Notes: generated by a model not told the origin, from the letters alone. A DNA stretch of 64,000 bases from Gossypium raimondii (GCF_025698545.1 NC_068569.1:17794001-17858000); one strand, 5' to 3'; counted from the stretch's first letter, positions 11,792 through 24,874 are shown. Made by a program: numbers and translations.

Positions 11792-14700
11792 TAGTGTTAT
11801 GTCCTTGTACTTGTACAGAATTTCATGTCTAACTCTAAAGGATGCAGTTCAAAGTGGATGAGGCTAAGACGTGCGTATGTCATCCTTTTGTATTCAATTC
11901 CTGTGTGAGTTGAATCCTATTTTATAATTTTAGAAAAGAAAAAAGTTGCAGCCCAAAACCAAAGGGTAGGCTTGAAATTGAAAGGAGTATACACCTCTGT
12001 TAGTGGAGTTCTGGTCTATGTATGACCTTGGTTTCACTCGGGATATAGACTTCAAATTCCATCCACCTTCACTTTAATTTTCCTTTTAAAAATAAAAAGA
12101 GGTTAAAAAAAGCCAAAATGTTATTCACTTATTTGGTTTCTAGTAATTTTATGTATTTTCTTTTATTAAAATTTTACACACAAACATATCATTAGTTTTT
12201 TTTGGGTCGAGATTCGTGTTATCTATTTTTGAGGTTTGAACATATCTGCTTTACCACTACTTTCAATATTAAAAAATATTTTTTAATGTTTTTATTACAA
12301 TATTAATATATTATTTTTTTAATATGTTGTGTATTTAATCTACACCAAGTTCATGTCCTACATGTTGTGATCTTGGGCTTTTCTAAAATGGGCTTAATTT
12401 TATTACTCAAGGCCCATTCTAAAGTTCAAATGTTTTTTTTTTCCCAAACCTTTCACAAGACTCGGGTTCAGACAAATAATTCGATTTTTAGATAAGAAAT
12501 TTGACAAATAATTTTGTTTTAAAAGAGTCAAAATCAGCATTATGGAAGAAGTAGAATGTGGCCACCACATCCATCAGCCCGGAGAGAAATTTTTATGTAG
12601 GATATTTTTTATGCTCTTCTTGAGTCCAGGCCGACTTGTTTTGCCTATCTCTGAGGTTTTGAAGGATTTTAAAAATAAACAAGATTAATGTGATTGTTTT
12701 TAGCGGCTAATGCGTAATGATGGTGCAGGAGCCTCTGAAATGGACAGTTTTTGGGGTATAAATTGACTTTCATATCGTTTTCCGAGAGTTTTATTTCTAA
12801 TCTACCACAGCTTATGCTCTTTTCCTTGTAATGATTTACAAATGAATGGCAATTCGGAAAATGAAGAAAAAGGGAAAACATTGATTTCCAATCAACTTTT
12901 AGAAAAGCTTCCAGTTGCTGTATACAAAATAGTAAAGAAGAAAGAGCCTTTCAGCTGCCCCCACTTTCCATTCATTTCTCTGTCAAATTATTATCAATAC
13001 TTTGGGAAGCAACAGTGAATGGGGAATGGATTCTTTTTACACAATAGACACCGACGTTATTCACTCGAACCAACCATCAACGGGTGTTTTCTGTGTCTTT
13101 GGCGACCTCTCTCAGTCGTCTGCTAATATTTGCACGAGGATTTGGCATTATTTTATTCATAGAGACAAAATGTAATGATTTTATTCATGTGATTCTAAAA
13201 ACCAAGATGCATTACACAGTGAAGTGGTTAATAATGAGATGATAAAGGTGAAGAAGAGTGGATAACAAAGTGACAAAGAGGCCTACATTTATTCTGAAAA
13301 GTTAGTGGTAGGGTGGGGGTGGGAAAGGTGGTAAAAAAAATACAACAAAAATGGGCCCTTCACAATACAAATGTACTAATGATGTGGAAATCTCAGCAGC
13401 AGCATCCATTGTAGGGTAGTTAGGACAAGAACCATTTTGTTCTATAAGGTTTTTCACACAGTTTTTGTGCAAAGACAAATTTGCAGTATCATTGCTCTTT
13501 GCCTGTCATCCCACTTTCCTTTTTATAAAAGAAAAAAAAAAACAACAGTCAAGTCCTGCAATGAGTGAGAATTTTGACTAAAAATGATGAAATCTCCAAA
13601 TTCCCTTTTAAACTTGAGATTGAAATTGAACTAGTTTTGTAGAGAGAAATGATTAAAAAAAAAAAAACCACCCCAACATAATCCAGCAAGAAATAAATAG
13701 TTAAATGTAATTAGGAACTAATTAAAAAATATGGAATGAACTTAGTTTAAATTATAGAAGAGAGGGATATTCATTTCCAAGGATACACAGTCCTAAAAGT
13801 TGTAAAATCAGAATCTCATGTTTACACAATGCAAAGATTGAAAGTAGGGTTGAAAAGGAAAACAGTTCCTGAAAAATACAGGGGAAATGAAAACCTCGAA
13901 ATTGAGTGAAGGCCATTGGCACTGGATAAGATGTTTGGAATTGACAAAGCTCATGACTTACAGCTTTGTTCTCCCATTAATTATTTGTAATTTAATAGTT
14001 TAGTAACAGATGCATTGGATTTTTACTACCTTGATTATTTAGGTTGAGGAAATCAAGAATAATAAAAGGAATTGCAAGAATAATAGCATCCTTACCTCGG
14101 GGTTTCACTTATCCTGTGAGCTATTTGTTACTTCCAATGACTGAACATTTTTTTCAGAGAGGGACCAATAAAAAATAAAGCACCTTTGAAAACATTATAT
14201 AATGACTTGATAATTAAGGTGCGACTTGAATTCGAATTGCATTAGACATATTTATTGTTTGGGCTTTATCATTTTCTTGTTAATAGAGAAATAAAACACC
14301 TTTTTTCACTTATTAGTTTTTTAATCGAGTTGGTTAATTTTTCTAAAAGATGTTTTCTTTGGAAAGATACGTTCCTCATTTGATTTTAGAAACATGGGTC
14401 GTTTTCATCTAATTGTAAAATTAAAAACACAAGAAAACATGCATAAATAAGATTTTAAAAAATTAAAAACATGTGAAAATTTAAAATAAAGAAAATAATA
14501 AAATTTGACTTCATTAAAATCAATGTTTTAAAAACAAAATTAGTAGTCAAACCAGTCAAATTACCTATCTATTTAACTATCGATCCAATAATAATTAAAT
14601 AAATGGTTTAAAAATTCATAAATAAAATTATAAACCTATTCTGCCATCAATTTTTGTTTTTTTACCAATTCCAAATAGTGCGCTCAAAAGTCAATTCAGT

Positions 14701-16000
14701 TCTTTATCAAATCTAAGTAAAAATGCTTTTATAAAACTCAGAGAGTTAGCAACTTCAAAGTATGAAAATTTCATCAATGAAGCAAAAAGCATGGTTTGAG
14801 CTTCGACCAATACTTGCCAAGTGAAAATGAACTTGATGAAGGTTTTGGATTTCAAGTCTTGTAAATAGAACTTCTCCCATTAAAAATCCAGTCCAGCTCA
14901 ATCAAACCAAAATTTAATCTAAGACTACCCTCGTATGTGAGTGATCTTGAAAAAAAAAACGCCATTACGGTAGGATTAGTATTTTTGACACAGACGGGGA
15001 GCGGAGAGACATGAACGGGCGCTCGCAAAATAAACCAACATTGTCAATTTCAGGAGCCAGGAAGGACCCCATACAGCAACACCCAGAAGCTAAGCCACAA
15101 AAGCAGACAAATTTCATTTTTACCATTTTCTTTATTGTAATAAAAGACAAGATCCATCATCTTATCAGTTTCCACTTCTCTTTCAATTCCTCTCCATCAC
15201 TTCTCACACCCCTATCAAAGTAATTTTTACTTTTTCAGAATCTTTGCTTTACTTTACTCTTTTTTTACTGCAATACCTCAATTAATGTACATAATCTTTA
15301 TCCGGGCCCCCCTCTTCTTTTTGTAACTATATGTATATATTTCCCTAGTTGAAGAAAATCCTATATCATCCACGTGCATAAGCTGAAGTCTTGTTACTAT
15401 AAAACATGGTTAAAGGACAATCCGAATTATAAAAAAAAAGGGGGCATTTGTGGCACCAGGAGCTCCTTTCTCTAGGTCAATGCTCTAAATACCCAACAAT
15501 TTGTGCCCCTACAATACACAGTTAAAACCAGCCTTCAACCTAACTTAGTCTATGGTCCCTCACCCTACTCACTTCCCCCAGCCTTACATTATTTATTCTG
15601 AGCAAGTGCATAACAATAATGCAGTCCCTCACATGCTTGTTAAGCCTACTCTCCGACAAACACATCCCAAGGGCTGGAACCATCTCTATAGTTTTGCTTA
15701 TTATAAAACTTGAAACCAAACAGAATTCAGACAAGCCAGCATACCACACACACACATATATAATGCTTGAAAAAAATAACGATTATGCAGAATAACACGC
15801 AAAGCAGCATCACACAGGATTAATACAATCAAAGTCAGGGGTTTACAGCTAATGTCGGGGGTCTTTCAACATACAAAACACACACACGATGAGAGTTCAA
15901 GAAACAATGCACTTTACAAGCTTAAAAAAAGATTGGGAACAGGGACTCGTTCAGAGACTCTAAAACACTAGACCTTGATGGTTTCATAATTTTAGTAGAT
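8930..16000. other. Long intergenic stretch without recognisable genes
   Basis: Scattered short open frames show no domain, codon bias or exon structure. Around 10660-10830 a more GC-balanced segment gives an 88-residue minus-strand frame with no recognised homolog. A pure AT dinucleotide repeat lies at 11761-11788. The part after about 15,500 probably includes the 3'UTR and downstream flank of the Aux/IAA gene, whose stop codon is at 16159-16161. Confidence 0.45.
11761..11788. repeat. (AT)14 microsatellite
   Basis: Uninterrupted AT dinucleotide tract, likely length-polymorphic. Shorter AT/TA tracts occur near 2106, 27967, 44241, 51881 and 63895. Confidence 0.85.
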
Positions 16001-16158
16001 AAAAACAAGCGTACATGATATAAATTCCCATGCAAATAGAAGATAAAAAGTAGCACCATGTGAAAAGCAGATACCCTGTGATCTCCTGCCCGCTCCAACA
16101 TCCTCTTATTTCTTCAGAAAGAACTGCATCGGATAGCAAAAATCATGTATCAAACTAG

Positions 16159-18680
16159 CTAGTTCCGGTTCCGGCATTTTTCCACGGCCCTTGGAGCTGT
16201 ACGCAAAAACAAAAGCACCATGAAAAGAGAAGTTGAAAACAGAAGGGGCAAGAAATTATGATGACGTTATATTCATGTATCATTTTGAGTTCCTCAATCT
16301 TAAAAGCTTTAACACTCCCATGAAATTTAAATGCCATAAAATAGAGCCAAATTTATGCATCAGTTTAGAACTTTAAATGTCCAATAAGAAGGTTGAAGCA
16401 CATAAAAAGGCTTTTGTCAAGAGGAGCATTCTCTATACTATTAGCATGTATTTTAGGCATTTTTTTTAGAAAAATGTAAATACAGAAACTGGTTCCTGTA
16501 TTAGCTTCATCTCATGCATAATAAAAACATAAAATTATTTACCGAGACCAATAGCATCAGAGCTTTTCATGATCCTCAGCCTTTTGCAGGTATCAGTAAA
16601 CATCCTGAAACAAGCATAAACTTTGAATTAGGTTGCAGTGAACTGCCATTATCTGAGTTGAAAATTGAGCAATAAAATACTAAGAAGCTGAACTGCATAA
16701 TGTACCAATTTGTTCCGACTCAGATTGACGCAAACAAAAGAACCATTATGCCAAAAATTGGAAACTATTGGGAAAAATAATTGCAGGTCTAAGCAACACT
16801 AATTTTAATTTTTCCTATCTACAGATAGCAATAGCACACATGTTTTGGCAACCGCAATTGTTTTACCTTCCCTTTTCTGGCTGATGGTCGGCTAAACATA
16901 GGGAAAACAAATTAGTGGTCAAATCAATTATTACATGCATGCATAATTTATGCACATTTTTTTTCCACAGCTAATGACCAGGGCTCCTTTCCATTTTTCA
17001 AGGGCTTATAAAAACTCTTAAAGATACTATGTGAGGAACTGTTTGAACATGGTAATTATTTTTATTGATTCAAAACATTTTCTTACTTCATAGCAATTCT
17101 GCAAAAGCTCAAGAAGACCAGAAAGCTTAACAACAGATTGCTAAAGTATTATGGCAGAAACAATATCTGTTTTGTGTGTTCCTTTGGTTTAATCGACTGC
17201 AATGAGTTCATTTTGTATAAGCATACCTTCATTAAGAAGGTTTTTATTTCTTCAGAAGTAAAATGGCTGACATTTAGCTAATAACCTGAAAATATATTCT
17301 TATAGCAGCAACTCAATTGCTAAACTATGAAAAATATCATAATAATCGTATGGTGGGAAGCACAGTATTAGAAGCAAACATATACAAAAAGGGGTTTAGA
17401 GCTTACTCCCATGGGACATCACCCACAAGCATCCAATCACCATCTTTATCCTCATAAGTGAGAACATATTCTGATCCATGCAGAAGATCCTTCAGCTTGC
17501 TTTCGCTCAGCAGCTCCCTACCCAGGGGTCCATGAGATCCACATTGACCTGAAATCGTGATAAAATAGCAGTAACTTGAACCATGAAAACAAATCGCAGT
17601 AGCTTGAATTACATACATGTAAAGCCTGCATCCTAAAATCTTTATATTGAAATAGCTCACCTATGGTAAAACAGCTGAACATCTTTTCAAGAGCAGAAGA
17701 TAGATCCTGATATTTAGAGTAGTTTTTCAGGTCCACTTTCCTCAGATAAGGAGCACCATCCATGCTGACCTTAACAAAAAGAGCATCAGGCCCTGCCTTT
17801 CCATCTACTTCATCAGTGTTCTTGGAAGAGGTGGCCAATGAGTTCTTTCTAAACGATCTAATAGGAGGCCAACCTACAACCTGTGCCCTACAAATGGAAG
17901 AGGATCATAGAATCTTCTCATGGTTAACATAAAATAAAACTTATAGCAAAAAGAAAACCATGTACACTTACTTGGAAGCAGGTGCTCCACTGTTATTGTT
18001 TACAGATGCATTATGGTTGGGCCTCGTCTCATTGGCAGCATGAGGCGAGTCCTTTACCACCTTCTGGTTCGTGACCTCTTTGGCCTTTGTTGGTTGAACC
18101 CCAAGGTTCTCAAGCATAGAAACAGATTTCAGTCCCAAGTTTGACGAAGGCCTGGGTGTCAACATCACATCTACTTTCGAATTAGAAAGGAAATTCCCCT
18201 GCAACATAGATTAGGTTAGTTGCATGTTCGAGTTATTAATTAGTCTCACTATTCACTAATAATAGTCACTACCTCTGAGAACCCATCCATTGCATCAGAG
18301 AAGCCTCTTTTGTTGCCTGAAACTACAGTCTTTTGAGATGGAAAGCAGTGACCATCACTTGAAGGATGCAAAGGGAAAAGGGGTTTCTCATCAAGTTGAG
18401 CAGAGCTTAACAAGCAAAGCTCAGAATTTCTTTCAGGAGACTGTGATCCAGGAAGCCCAAGCCTGAGCTCTGTTGCCTTCAGATTCAAACTTACGTTGCT
18501 ATCGTCGGAACCAAGGGTGACAACAGAGCAATCAATAGAAGAACAATCAGACAAGCCCATGTAATTGCGCTCCTTCAATTCAGCATTATTCTGGCACACA
18601 CTATCAATAGAGCCAGAAGAACCCAGTAAAGTCACATTGTTCTGACCCCCTTCCTCCACGCCAAGAAGCGGCGGAGACAT
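16159..18680 (-). CDS. IAA9: Aux/IAA transcriptional repressor, IAA9-type
   Basis: Six coding exons on the minus strand: 18680-18273, 18198-17972, 17887-17661, 17548-17407, 16604-16543, 16196-16159. All junctions are GT-AG and in frame, giving 367 residues. Domain I (EAR motif LRLGL, residues 72-76) would recruit TOPLESS-type co-repressors. [13 protein letters not shown] ends exon 1. The domain II degron VGWPPIRS (216-223) is intact, predicting auxin-dependent SCF-TIR1 binding and degradation. The PB1 domain (III/IV, about 249-350) keeps [11 protein letters not shown] (324-334) and would mediate ARF and Aux/IAA oligomerisation. The long N-terminus beginning [19 protein letters not shown], with [10 protein letters not shown], separates the IAA8/IAA9 clade from shorter family members. 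A long 5'UTR intron precedes it. Family and fold are certain; IAA9 rather than IAA8 rests on the N-terminus and on neighbouring genes. Function is inferred from the family: a nuclear repressor in auxin signalling. Confidence 0.95.
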
Positions 18681-18731
18681 CAGATTTCAAAAAACAAACA
18701 AAACACCAGACAGCTTCAATACTTCAACACT

Positions 18732-19678
18732 CTGCAAAATTTAAAGCTAATCAAATATATATATCCTACAAATTAAAGAAGCCAAGCTGCATATATACAA
18801 CTATCTTAAAAAGAGGAACCTTTGATTGACATTATAAACTATCTCCAATCATATAAAAACAGCAGATTGTTTTAAATAATTCCTTAAGAAATATGAGAAA
18901 TTAAGGGATAAATCAAAGTAAAACAGAGTGAACCTTAAGGATTTGAAACATCACCTTCTCTTTTCTTAAATGAAAAACAATCTTATTAAACAACTATGAG
19001 CCTAAAAGAACAATTATAAAATAATTGGCTTATCCAAGAAAGAATCAACGTTTAAACCCCCCCCCCCAAAACAAGCGAAAGCTGAAGAGATTTCAAACAT
19101 CCTTGCAAGTGAAACAATGATAAATTATACCGTGTAACATCAAACGAAATTGTTGTATTACTGAAAATTATTTAGCTGCAATTTCAAGTTTTTTCTGTTC
19201 TGTTAAGTGTTGACAGCTCAGCTGTAAATGCGTGCAAAAAATAGAACAACAAAACCGCAAGCGCGCGCCAAAAGAAGAGAAGAAAGTGGTAAGAATTTTT
19301 TTAAAAGAAGAATATGGAAGTATACAAAAAAAGAAGAAGAAGCAAATAGTTGTAGCTTGTTTGGTTACTGAGAAAATGGCTAGAAAATCGGGATTTAAAG
19401 CTAAGTTTTTTTTTTCCAAAAGCTTAGACTAAGACCAACAGTCAAGAGGTGAGCTAGCAGGCGCAGCCTGCACTCTTACACTGTACGGAGAACTACCAAC
19501 AGAAGCGAGATTCCGGCACTTTTTATCTTTCACATATTTTCCTCAGTTTTCTCAGGAAACAAACACCAGGAAGCAATAAAGCAATAACTAAAATAACAAC
19601 AAAAATAGAAAGAACCAAAAAACAGAAGAGCAAAAAAAAAAAAAGGAGAAATGGGGATGAGAACAAAAACAAATTTAC
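18732..19678 (-). other. Probable 5'UTR intron of the IAA9-type gene
   Basis: On the minus strand CAG|GTAAAT at 19679/19678 is a good donor and TTTTGCAG ending at 18732 a good acceptor; the downstream UTR exon runs from 18731 to the start codon at 18680. The 947-bp size is compatible with leader introns in this gene class. The region holds a run of ten C on the plus strand near 19058-19067. RNA evidence is lacking here, so the junctions are predictions. Confidence 0.55.
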
Positions 19679-19914
19679 CTGACTGGACTGGTGGATCAGA
19701 AACAGAAAATTTGATGATCAAAATCAAAATCAAAATCTTTTAATATTATTTCAGTTGTTTTTCGTTTGATTTTTACTCGAAAGAAAGCAAAGAAGAGAAA
19801 CTTTTTTTCGTTTTCTTTTTTTTTTTTTTTGGAGAGAGAGAGAAAGCTAAGGACCCTCCATTTGTCACAAAGTAACAAAAGTTTATTTGCTGTCCGATGT
19901 GAAACTCTATGCAT

Positions 19915-19930
19915 TAAAATAAATATAAAC
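19915..19930 (-). promoter_or_regulatory. Weak TATA-like element upstream of the IAA9-type gene
   Basis: Minus-strand TTTATATTTATT lies just upstream of a CT/TC-rich leader (19830-19860), a common plant core-promoter arrangement. Not a consensus TATA box; other start sites are possible. Confidence 0.3.
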
Positions 19931-20410
19931 TCTAAAAATAAAAAATAAAAGAAAATCCTTTTGTCTAAAAAAAGAATAACTTTTTAAAAATATATTATTC
20001 CCTTTTTTTTTCTTGCTTTTTTCCTCCTACTTTCTGTCCCTGCTTTTTGCTCTATTTTTATTCTGTTTTGTTTATCTTAATTGTCCGCCAAAACTTTCGA
20101 GGGAAAGCAGATCAATGGCTATGGATTACTAATTGATTCCATCACAGCCGTTGATATTTTCTTTTCAGTTCCTAGATCAATGGTAGGAATAAAAAAATTA
20201 TTTACAGAATATCCCTTCTCTTTAATCTTCATTTTTTACCATTTTTTAAAATTTAAGGTAGTTTTTTTTTAAAAATTAATTACTTTGACAGATAATAACA
20301 TAAAAGTCATTTACATAAGATATAAATCATAGTCACGTTAATCATAGTTTTTCGAATTACTGTCCGATTTTAGTAGGTACAATGGAGAATAAAAGGAGCA
20401 TGCCAGTACA

Positions 20411-20605
20411 AGGAGAATTCCTGTTCCATTTCAACGCAAATTGGGTGTTGGAAAAAGACTTTGAAGATCAAATTAAACAGGAATAGTTATCGAATGAGAA
20501 AGATCTTCTGGATAAACTAAATGATCTAAGTCAAAAACTGAAGGAATGGGCGAAGAACACCACAGGAACCCGAACCAAAAGAAAAGAGGAACTAATTTTG
20601 AGATT
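20411..20605 (+). pseudogene. LINE (L1-type) fragment, endonuclease-RT linker region
   Basis: Reading from 20412, the frame gives a segment with the FHFNANW motif, an amber stop at 20484-20486, then LLDKLNDLSQKLKEWAKNT and a lysine/arginine-rich helix (TRTKRKEEL). This pattern (aromatic F-x-F..W, then an LxxKLxxLxxxLKxWxK helix ending in basic residues) is typical of the stretch between the endonuclease and reverse transcriptase domains of plant L1 LINEs. The stop and the short length show it is dead. No flanking target duplication was found. Confidence 0.6.
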
Positions 20606-20609
20606 TTTT

Positions 20610-22212
20610 TTTACCTGGATTAATATGATTTTTTAACTTTTTAAAAAGAGTTAAATAATTATTTAATAAAAATAATTATTTAACTCTATTCATGTGGTAA
20701 CTCGAGACAATTCATGTATAATTTATTCTGGCATTATTTGTATTGTATGTGTACCAATAAATAATTTAAAATGATAAAAATTCAAAATTATAAAAGTTAA
20801 TAAATTTTTAAAAATAACATGGATTACACATGAATTATAAAATTTTAGTTAAAAACTTTTTAAAAACAACAATTTATTTTTTTAAAATTGGTAATCAAAT
20901 TTAAAAAATAAAATTAAATTATTAAAAACTAAAATTTACATTATGGATTAATTAAAATCTCAAATCTAATTCATAAAACAAATTTAAAACAACAAAAATA
21001 CCAATGTATGTGATATAAAGTATTGATGGAAACATAAAAATCCTGAATTTATATACCAATGTATTTATTTAATTTTTTTAAATTCGGGACACAATTATAA
21101 TTAATATATTATTTTACCAATATAATCTATCCCTCTCGTTATTATGTTTCCCGCAAGATCGCAAGTAGTGGCCTGGTTAATCAAGTGATCCGCTTTTGGA
21201 TTTTCCAGCGATACTAATGCTTGTTGTATAAATTGGTTAAATCTATTCATTCAAAGGCACGCGCAAGGAGTATGCCATTCCAATTGCCTTCGCTTAGGAA
21301 ACTATGTAAAACCACAACCTTACACCCACTTCAACCCTGCCTTTCATTTTTTATAATTACATATTTAAAACATGTTTAACTATTGACAAAGTTATTAACG
21401 CCACAAAAATATAATTTAGTTTAAGAATATATATAAATGAAGGGTTGAGTTTTAGTTTGATTGGCACCGGTATTGTTACCGGTGTAGGAGGATGTAGATT
21501 CGAGTGTATCGTAACACATTATTCTCTTATTTAAGAGTTAAAAGAATAGACTATAGACAACTCTAAGCATTGTATAAAAAAATACAAATATATATTTATA
21601 TATATGATTTTTATTAATGTAAAAAATTATTCGATTTTCACCGACACAAAAAATATTTTAATACATTTAAAATAATATGATTTCATGAGTATAAATAATT
21701 GTATTTCCAATTATGTAATATATTTTTTCAGTGTAGAACAAGATCAGAAAAGAAAAATTAAAGACGAATTACAAATTAGAGAAAGGGTTAACAAAAAGGG
21801 TTTAAACCTTAGTTGTTGGGTGCGAATAAAAACTTAAGCATTGCTCTCTTATGCTATTGTTAGGTTAAAAGAAAGAGAAGTTATGTTAAAATCAAACATT
21901 TTATTTATTATTTTTAAAATATCAATAAAACAGGTAAGTTTGAAAATAGTAATTTATACTAAATATTAATGTTTTTTTAAATATAAATTAAAAATATATA
22001 ATAATTTATTAGATTACAAAATTTAATCAATTAATTAAAAACGAAAACACAAACTGGGGAAAAAGAAAAGGGAAGAGATAAAAAGAGTGTAAGTTACGTA
22101 GGGAGAGCATTAACGAGGAGGCAAAGAAAAACAGAGTGAAGTGATATGATGTGTTGGGGGGACAAGAAAGCGGCTTTTAATTTTGGTTTGCCGGCTACAG
22201 AACGAGACATAT
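20610..22212. other. Intergenic, AT-rich, no gene seen
   Basis: Sequence upstream of the IAA9-type gene. No coding exon or RNA gene recognised. Near 21430-21540 a phrase of the type seen before LTR-retroelement or LINE ends occurs, but no terminal signature could be assigned. Confidence 0.4.
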
Positions 22213-22221
22213 AACTTCCTT

Positions 22222-23433
22222 AGATGAACTACATCACTGGTCATCCAACTCTTGCTACTTTATTTTTTGGTCACTCAACTATCAATTTTTTTTAATTTGG
22301 TCATTCAACTGAGGTTAGGTGCCATTCAATCTCCAATGGTGACGTGGCAATTAAAAAATAAATATAATAACAAGTTTAGCCCTTAAATTTGACATATTAT
22401 ATAGATTTAATCATAATTTTCAAAAATTAACCCTCAAAATTTGCAAACAATCTCAATTTGACCTTCACCCCAAATATCATGAACAAAAGATACAACAGAC
22501 CTGCACGCCAACATCTACAGTTTCATCACCATCAATATCACCAATGGCTTCAGCAATATTGTTGTTGACTTCAACAATAACTTTGGTGGCTTCCAAAACT
22601 TCATCTGCATCGCTGCCATCTTCCTTCTGCTCATCATCACCTTTCATATTTCCATATGAAAATGCAATTACAAACCCCCACGCAATAAAGCATATAAAGA
22701 ACATCATACTCATGATGAGAACTGTAATCCCATCCATCTTTAATTCCCGAAGTTGCTGCCTACACAAAGATTCAATGCAAAAGTCAATGAATCATTTATG
22801 AATTATATGTTTTTAGAAGCTTTTGAATAGTGGGAAAAATATCAAAAGCTTCGTATTTCACTATGAACTAATGGATAAACTGTCTGCAATATAAAAACCC
22901 TTTTTTTTTGGTTAAGGAAGCGAGATGGAATCAGCAGCTATATTGCTAGAGCATTTTTATTTTTTAACAATGATTATTTTAATTTGTGTTTCGTCTTTGA
23001 GATTTGTACTTGTTTTAGTGTTGAAGCTTTTGCTTGTTTTTGGAGAAAGCTGAAGGTGGAGGTGGAGGCAACGATGTTAGTGGTGGCGAGGGAAACGGAA
23101 GAGGAAGGTAAAGTTGAAGAATCAAATTGAGATTTTTTTTTTGTCAATTTTGGGAGTTGATTTTTTTAAATTATATTAAATTGATATAATATATAAAATT
23201 AAGGTCTAAATTTGTTACTATACCTATTTTTAACTACTATATCAAGATTTAATAGGCTTAAAGAAAAATGGACCCCAAAAAATAATCTTAATTAATTGGG
23301 TGATCAAGTTAAAAAAGTTGATAGTTGGGTGATAAAAAAATAAAAGTTGGATGACCAAATTAAAAAATTTGATAGTTTAGTCACCAGAATGAAAAAATGG
23401 AAATAGTTAGGTGACCTGTGATGTAGTTTACCC
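22222..23433. mobile_element. Mutator-like element with perfect 9-bp TSD (Pack-MULE candidate)
   Basis: AACTTCCTT occurs at 22213-22221 and exactly again at 23434-23442. Between them, the left end (AGATGAACTACATCACTGG) and the reverse-strand right end (GGGTAAACTACATCACAGG) are inverted repeats that continue, imperfectly, for roughly 100 bp with recurring TTTGGTCAYYCAACT phrases. The 1,212-bp length, long terminal inverted repeats and 9-bp duplication define a non-autonomous MULE. The interior (22455-23130) is more GC-balanced and gene-like than the ends, suggesting captured host sequence. No transposase is present. Confidence 0.8.
22477..22737 (-). CDS. Putative small membrane ORF inside the MULE
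   Basis: An open frame from the ATG at 22737 encodes 86 residues (96 if the upstream ATG at 22767 is used). Residues about 4-29 (ITVLIMSMMFFICFIAWG and on) form a strong hydrophobic segment, followed by an acidic, lysine-containing tail rich in D/E and ending CCIFCS. A splice-acceptor-like sequence (TTTGTGTAG) lies just upstream at about 22761, and a proline-rich coding-like stretch lies further upstream on the same strand (about 23140-22990), as if two exons of a host gene had been captured. I do not recognise the protein. Its position wholly inside a transposon makes independent function doubtful. Confidence 0.3.
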   Translation of the reverse strand: MDGITVLIMSMMFFICFIAWGFVIAFSYGNMKGDDEQKEDGSDADEVLEATKVIVEVNNNIAEAIGDIDGDETVDVGVQVCCIFCS

Positions 23434-23766
23434 AACTTCCTTTCTCACGCTATACTCTCCATGCTTTGGAAATGAAATTCACGCACCAATCACTGACCAC
23501 CAGTCTGTAGCAAGTGAGATCTGTGAGTGACATGGTGGCGGAAGTTGGATGATGGGTGTTTCGCAGGCAGGGGAAGGCACGCGCGTTCATGTGAATCCTC
23601 TTTTTGGGGGGATATTTTAATCATTTTGTGCGTGGAATATAATTATTTTATTCATAAATTATTAAGAGTGTTTACATTAAAAAAACTCAAGTGTAATTAT
23701 TTTATTAATCCTTAACCATAATTTAGCTACCACTATCTGTTGCACGCTTTGCCCTTTAATCCCTAC

Positions 23767-23793
23767 ATTACATACATACATACATACATACAT
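23767..23793. repeat. (CATA)n microsatellite
   Basis: Six or so tandem CATA/TACA units. Confidence 0.8.
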
Positions 23794-24108
23794 TTGGATA
23801 TCATCAGTCATGTATGGTATCTCGCCACACCATCATCAACATCTCCTTACGATTTGCTCCACGTCATTTTCACGGCATCATCATATGGTCATGCTACTTA
23901 ACAGAGAATCCATTGGTCAGTTATTATTAATTAATCAACTTTCGGTAATTAAGTTGATAAATCAGCTCTAGATTTTCATATTAACTCTTAAATAATCAAT
24001 AAAATAAAATAAAACTATAAAATTTCTAAAAAAATGAAATAATATATATATTTTGGGTTTCAAACCATTTAACTTGAGTCAGAAAAAAATTAAACAGTCT
24101 TTTATTGC

Positions 24109-24137
24109 AAGGCAGGCAGGCAGGCAGGCAGGCAGGC
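24109..24137. repeat. (GGCA)7 microsatellite
   Basis: Seven perfect GGCA tetramers, an unusually GC-rich short tandem repeat in AT-rich surroundings. Confidence 0.85.
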
Positions 24138-24303
24138 GTGAGTCCCAAAACGGGTCAAAGCAGAAATGGATAATATTATTGTTCCAAAAAGCTATACTCT
24201 GAACTATATTTATTGTTTTTGTTGTTATAATTTCCAACATCATTTGATTTCAATGTTTTTATTTTTATTTATTTCAATGTAAATTTATGATACTTTAAAA
24301 CAT

Positions 24304-24430
24304 TTAGGATATGTTTATTTATAATTAGTATAAAAATAATAATAATGGTGTGATTAGATATTATAACGTGAAATAAAAAGTAAATTAATCGCATTATATC
24401 ACATCTAATTGTTCATTTAAACCCACCTTT
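24304..24430. mobile_element. Short MITE, member of a three-copy local family
   Basis: The centre (GGTGTGATTAGATATTATAA, then CGTGAAATAAAAAGTAAATT) closely matches the element at 60685-60834, and the two ends are weak inverted repeats of each other (AGGATATGTTTATTTATAAT against AAGGTGGGTTTAAATGAACA). Exact boundaries are uncertain. Confidence 0.5.
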
Positions 24431-24874
24431 ATTTTCAATTTTTTTTAATGAATGATCCGATTTTTATGTTTTCTTTCACCCCTGATCAGTGTGTTAAAGG
24501 TCAGTAACTGAGAATTGAGGTTGTCTTCAATGTCTTCTTGGTTGTGCTGTATTTTTAGGCACCAAATATTTAAAAACACAATAATGTTCTTGTCAGAAAA
24601 AGGACATGGGGGTAGATGGGCCGAATCTGTAAGGCTAGTGATCCATTTCGGACAGTTTCACTTTTGCATGAATGATGAAATTCCTAAGACTGAGATCGAA
24701 AATTCATGGGACTTTATAATTAAAGGTTATAATAAGATCATGGAACTATTTTTTCTAAAGGACTTGATTGATAGATCAAATTTATTCAGTTTTTATTAAA
24801 ATTGTTTTCATTCTTTTTTTTTTTTCAAGTTTCGAGTCTTACCTATAAAAATTATCACTATTATGAGAAATCAT

